Shown here: positions 62,625-64,000 of the stretch, piece after piece
Layout: each line of letters begins with the position of its first letter
How positions within the stretch are numbered: the first letter of the stretch is position 1
Origin: Piscinibacterium candidicorallinum
GTDB lineage: Bacteria; Pseudomonadota; Gammaproteobacteria; Burkholderiales; Burkholderiaceae_C
DNA length: 64,000 nucleotides
Direction: 5' to 3'
NCBI RefSeq assembly: GCF_047549485.1
Contig: NZ_CP180191.1
Location: forward strand, 3,534,001 to 3,598,000
The notes under the pieces: generated by a model
Database searches by the model: none
Seen by the model: the letters and a program-made list of their open reading frames with translations, nothing else
Told to the model about the DNA's origin: nothing
Position numbers and translations under genes: made by a program

Positions 62625-62767
62625 TGACCGAAATGCGACTTTTTACTTTGACCAGAATGCCACTTTCCGCTTGATGGAAGCGCGGTATGTGACACTCCAC
62701 GAACCTGAAAATCGCGTCCGAATACGAATTAAATATTCACCGGCGCGGCGCTTCAGCCCATCCGCGC
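62625..62767. repeat. AT-rich island with tandem transposon-end-like units (island 3)
   Basis: Two units in tandem with 24-base spacing: AATGCGACTTTTTACTTTGA from 62632 and AATGCCACTTTCCGCTTGA from 62656; a looser third follows (GTATGTGACACTCC). Short repeated units like this are typical of the ends of IS21-like elements, but no transposase is nearby. Confidence 0.5.
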
Positions 62768-63808
62768 TCAGGACGCCGGGTCGCAGCGCGCGGGAATCAC
62801 GCCTTCTTCGCGCAGAAGGTCCATGACGATCTCACGCCGGGCATTGAGCTGCTCGAACACCTTGGGGTTGCGCTGGCCCGCGATGTCGATGTTCATCGCG
62901 AACACCCAGGCGCCCTTGTCGGTCTCGACAGTGCCGACCCACCACGCCACACCCGCAGGCAGTTCGCGCGGCGCCCAGCCGGTCTTGGCGCGGATGCGCC
63001 AGCACGCATTGGCCTCCACGGTGAGGGCGTCGCGCACGATGCGCTGGCTGCGCTCGCTCATGGGCAGGTTCAAGCGATAGAGGCGATCCAGAAAGCTCAG
63101 TTCCTCCAGCGCCGAGACCTGCAACGAGCCGTCGAGCCAGAACGCTGTGAGGTCGTTGCCGATGTCGGCGTTGCCGAAGGACAGGCGCTTGAGCCAACCC
63201 TGCATCTGCTGCGGGCCGACGCGCTTGGCCAGGGTCTGGAAGGTGGGTACGGATGAACTGCGCAGGGCCGACACCAGGGTGTGGGTGCGCACCATGGGGC
63301 CTTCAAGCGTGCCCTCTGGCTGCACCGGCTCGAATTCATCCTTGATCGCACCGGTCTCCAGGGCGATGAGCGCATTGGCGATCTTGAAGGTCGAGGCGGG
63401 CACCAGGCGGCGCTGGGCGCGCTCGACATCACTGACCAGCACTGTGCGCCGCCCCACCCGCGTCAGCACCATCACGCCGGCGAGACCGCGGCTGGCAAAG
63501 GCCTGGCGCCAGCCGGGGCGCAGTTCCAGCGTGCGCGGCGCGCCATCGGTGCTGTCGGTGGCCACGTTGCGGATGCGCTTGGCTGCGGCCTGGGCCGGCG
63601 ACGCGCTCGGGCTCAGGGTCGAAGCGGCCACGACGGCAGGCGCATTGCCGACGCGTGCGCCCGCGGCCGCCGTGGCGTCGCGCACCGGGGCCGCGTCAGC
63701 AGACGCGCCCCAGACCACGGCATGCAGCAACAGGGCAGCACAGCCGACCCAGAAGGCGGGGCGCAGCGCCAGATCAGACAGCGCAGGCAAACAGCGGGAG
63801 GAGGGCAT
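62768..63808 (-). CDS. Class D (OXA-type) beta-lactamase
   Basis: Serine beta-lactamase of 346 residues. Active-site motifs: Ser139-Thr-Phe-Lys142 (PASTFKIANALIALETG), Ser185-x-Val187, Phe211-Gly-Asn (YGN variant), FWLDGSLQVSALEELSFLDRLY and Lys275-Thr-Gly. An N-terminal hydrophobic segment (WVGCAALLLHAVVWGASA) is a signal peptide or anchor, followed by an unusual 60-residue Ala/Ser-rich linker, longer than in standard OXA enzymes. It lies beside creBCD, convergent with it; Cre-type systems control OXA genes in Aeromonas. No cre tag is seen upstream. Substrate range is unknown. Confidence 0.9.
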   Translation of the reverse strand: MPSSRCLPALSDLALRPAFWVGCAALLLHAVVWGASADAAPVRDATAAAGARVGNAPAVVAASTLSPSASPAQAAAKRIRNVATDSTDGAPRTLELRPGWRQAFASRGLAGVMVLTRVGRRTVLVSDVERAQRRLVPASTFKIANALIALETGAIKDEFEPVQPEGTLEGPMVRTHTLVSALRSSSVPTFQTLAKRVGPQQMQGWLKRLSFGNADIGNDLTAFWLDGSLQVSALEELSFLDRLYRLNLPMSERSQRIVRDALTVEANACWRIRAKTGWAPRELPAGVAWWVGTVETDKGAWVFAMNIDIAGQRNPKVFEQLNARREIVMDLLREEGVIPARCDPAS

Positions 63809-63870
63809 GGCATCCGGCGTTCACGCCGGCCGCGCGACACGGTTGTTTCGCAGGCGGCTGGGTGACTGGG

Positions 63871-64000
63871 CTATCGTCTAGGGTAAACCCTGAACACCGA
63901 TTGCGCCAGCACGGCAGCAACCCCCGCCGCGGCACGCGACGAGCGGTCGCTCAGGGCCAGGGCAGGCCGCGGCGCAAAGCGCTTGCGCGCAGGACCCAGG
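63871..64000 (-). CDS. Possible 3' end of an unidentified gene
   Basis: An open frame enters from the right edge and stops with TAG at 63871-63873. The visible 43 residues end SVFRVYPRR. Codon composition is GC-rich in the third position, which fits coding, but the stretch is too short to identify and could be chance. Confidence 0.3.
   Translation of the reverse strand, partial: LGPARKRFAPRPALALSDRSSRAAAGVAAVLAQSVFRVYPRR

Noticed and set aside
63809..63870. cre tag upstream of the OXA beta-lactamase
   Set aside because: A single TTCAC is present at about 63816, but no second half lies six bases away on either strand.

Overview
The window looks like chromosomal DNA of a GC-rich betaproteobacterium of the order Burkholderiales, probably Comamonadaceae or a close relative. 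This rests on gene order and protein character: pilM/mrcA back to back, cyaY-lptM-lysA, System II cytochrome c biogenesis (CcsB/ResB) beside cytochrome c4, engB-hemB, a DUF3717 gene, and the str-S10-spc-alpha ribosomal clusters in one block. The genus cannot be assigned by eye. No rRNA, tRNA, CRISPR array, prophage or intact insertion sequence is visible.

Layout. 1-6.0 kb: 5' part of pilM, then mrcA (PBP1A), cyaY, lptM, lysA and a universal stress protein. 6.1-7.8 kb: msrPQ periplasmic methionine sulfoxide repair on the minus strand. 8.2-9.5 kb: a YcaQ-type DNA glycosylase. 9.5-14.9 kb: a six-gene minus-strand glycan cluster with three family 2 glycosyltransferases plus a 3-acylamino-3,6-dideoxyhexose module (ketoisomerase fusion, acyltransferase, aminotransferase). 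15.0-19.2 kb: ccsB, resB and cytochrome c4. 19.4-24.4 kb: engB, hemB, corA, a zinc-ribbon protein and a CbiM-like membrane protein. 24.8-30.5 kb: dsbD and a five-PAS hybrid histidine kinase. 30.6-49.7 kb: about 19 kb of ribosomal protein, secY, rpoA, tuf and fusA genes on the minus strand, read from rpsL to rplQ. 50.2-57.2 kb: two secreted protease-like lipoproteins and smaller genes. 57.2-63.8 kb: a 3-hydroxyisobutyryl-CoA hydrolase, creBCD and a class D beta-lactamase.

The signals gene calling would miss are mostly intergenic. (1) Between engB and hemB, a minus-strand small RNA candidate of about 115 nt has three hairpins, two with C-rich anti-Shine-Dalgarno loops, a promoter-like sequence and a U8 terminator facing away from both neighbouring genes. 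(2) A dispersed repeat of about 60 bp occurs six times in both orientations; two copies appear to supply the start region of a gene (msrQ and a glycosyltransferase). (3) Three AT-rich islands share the motif CTTTCCGC with each other and with the repeat end, and look like relics of a transposon end. (4) A cre-tag-like site precedes creD, next to a beta-lactamase gene. (5) The usual infA position between secY and rpmJ holds an unrecognised 80-codon frame. (6) Three ribosomal promoters with an identical -10 (CATAAT) can be read at the str start, ahead of rplC and at the S10/spc boundary.
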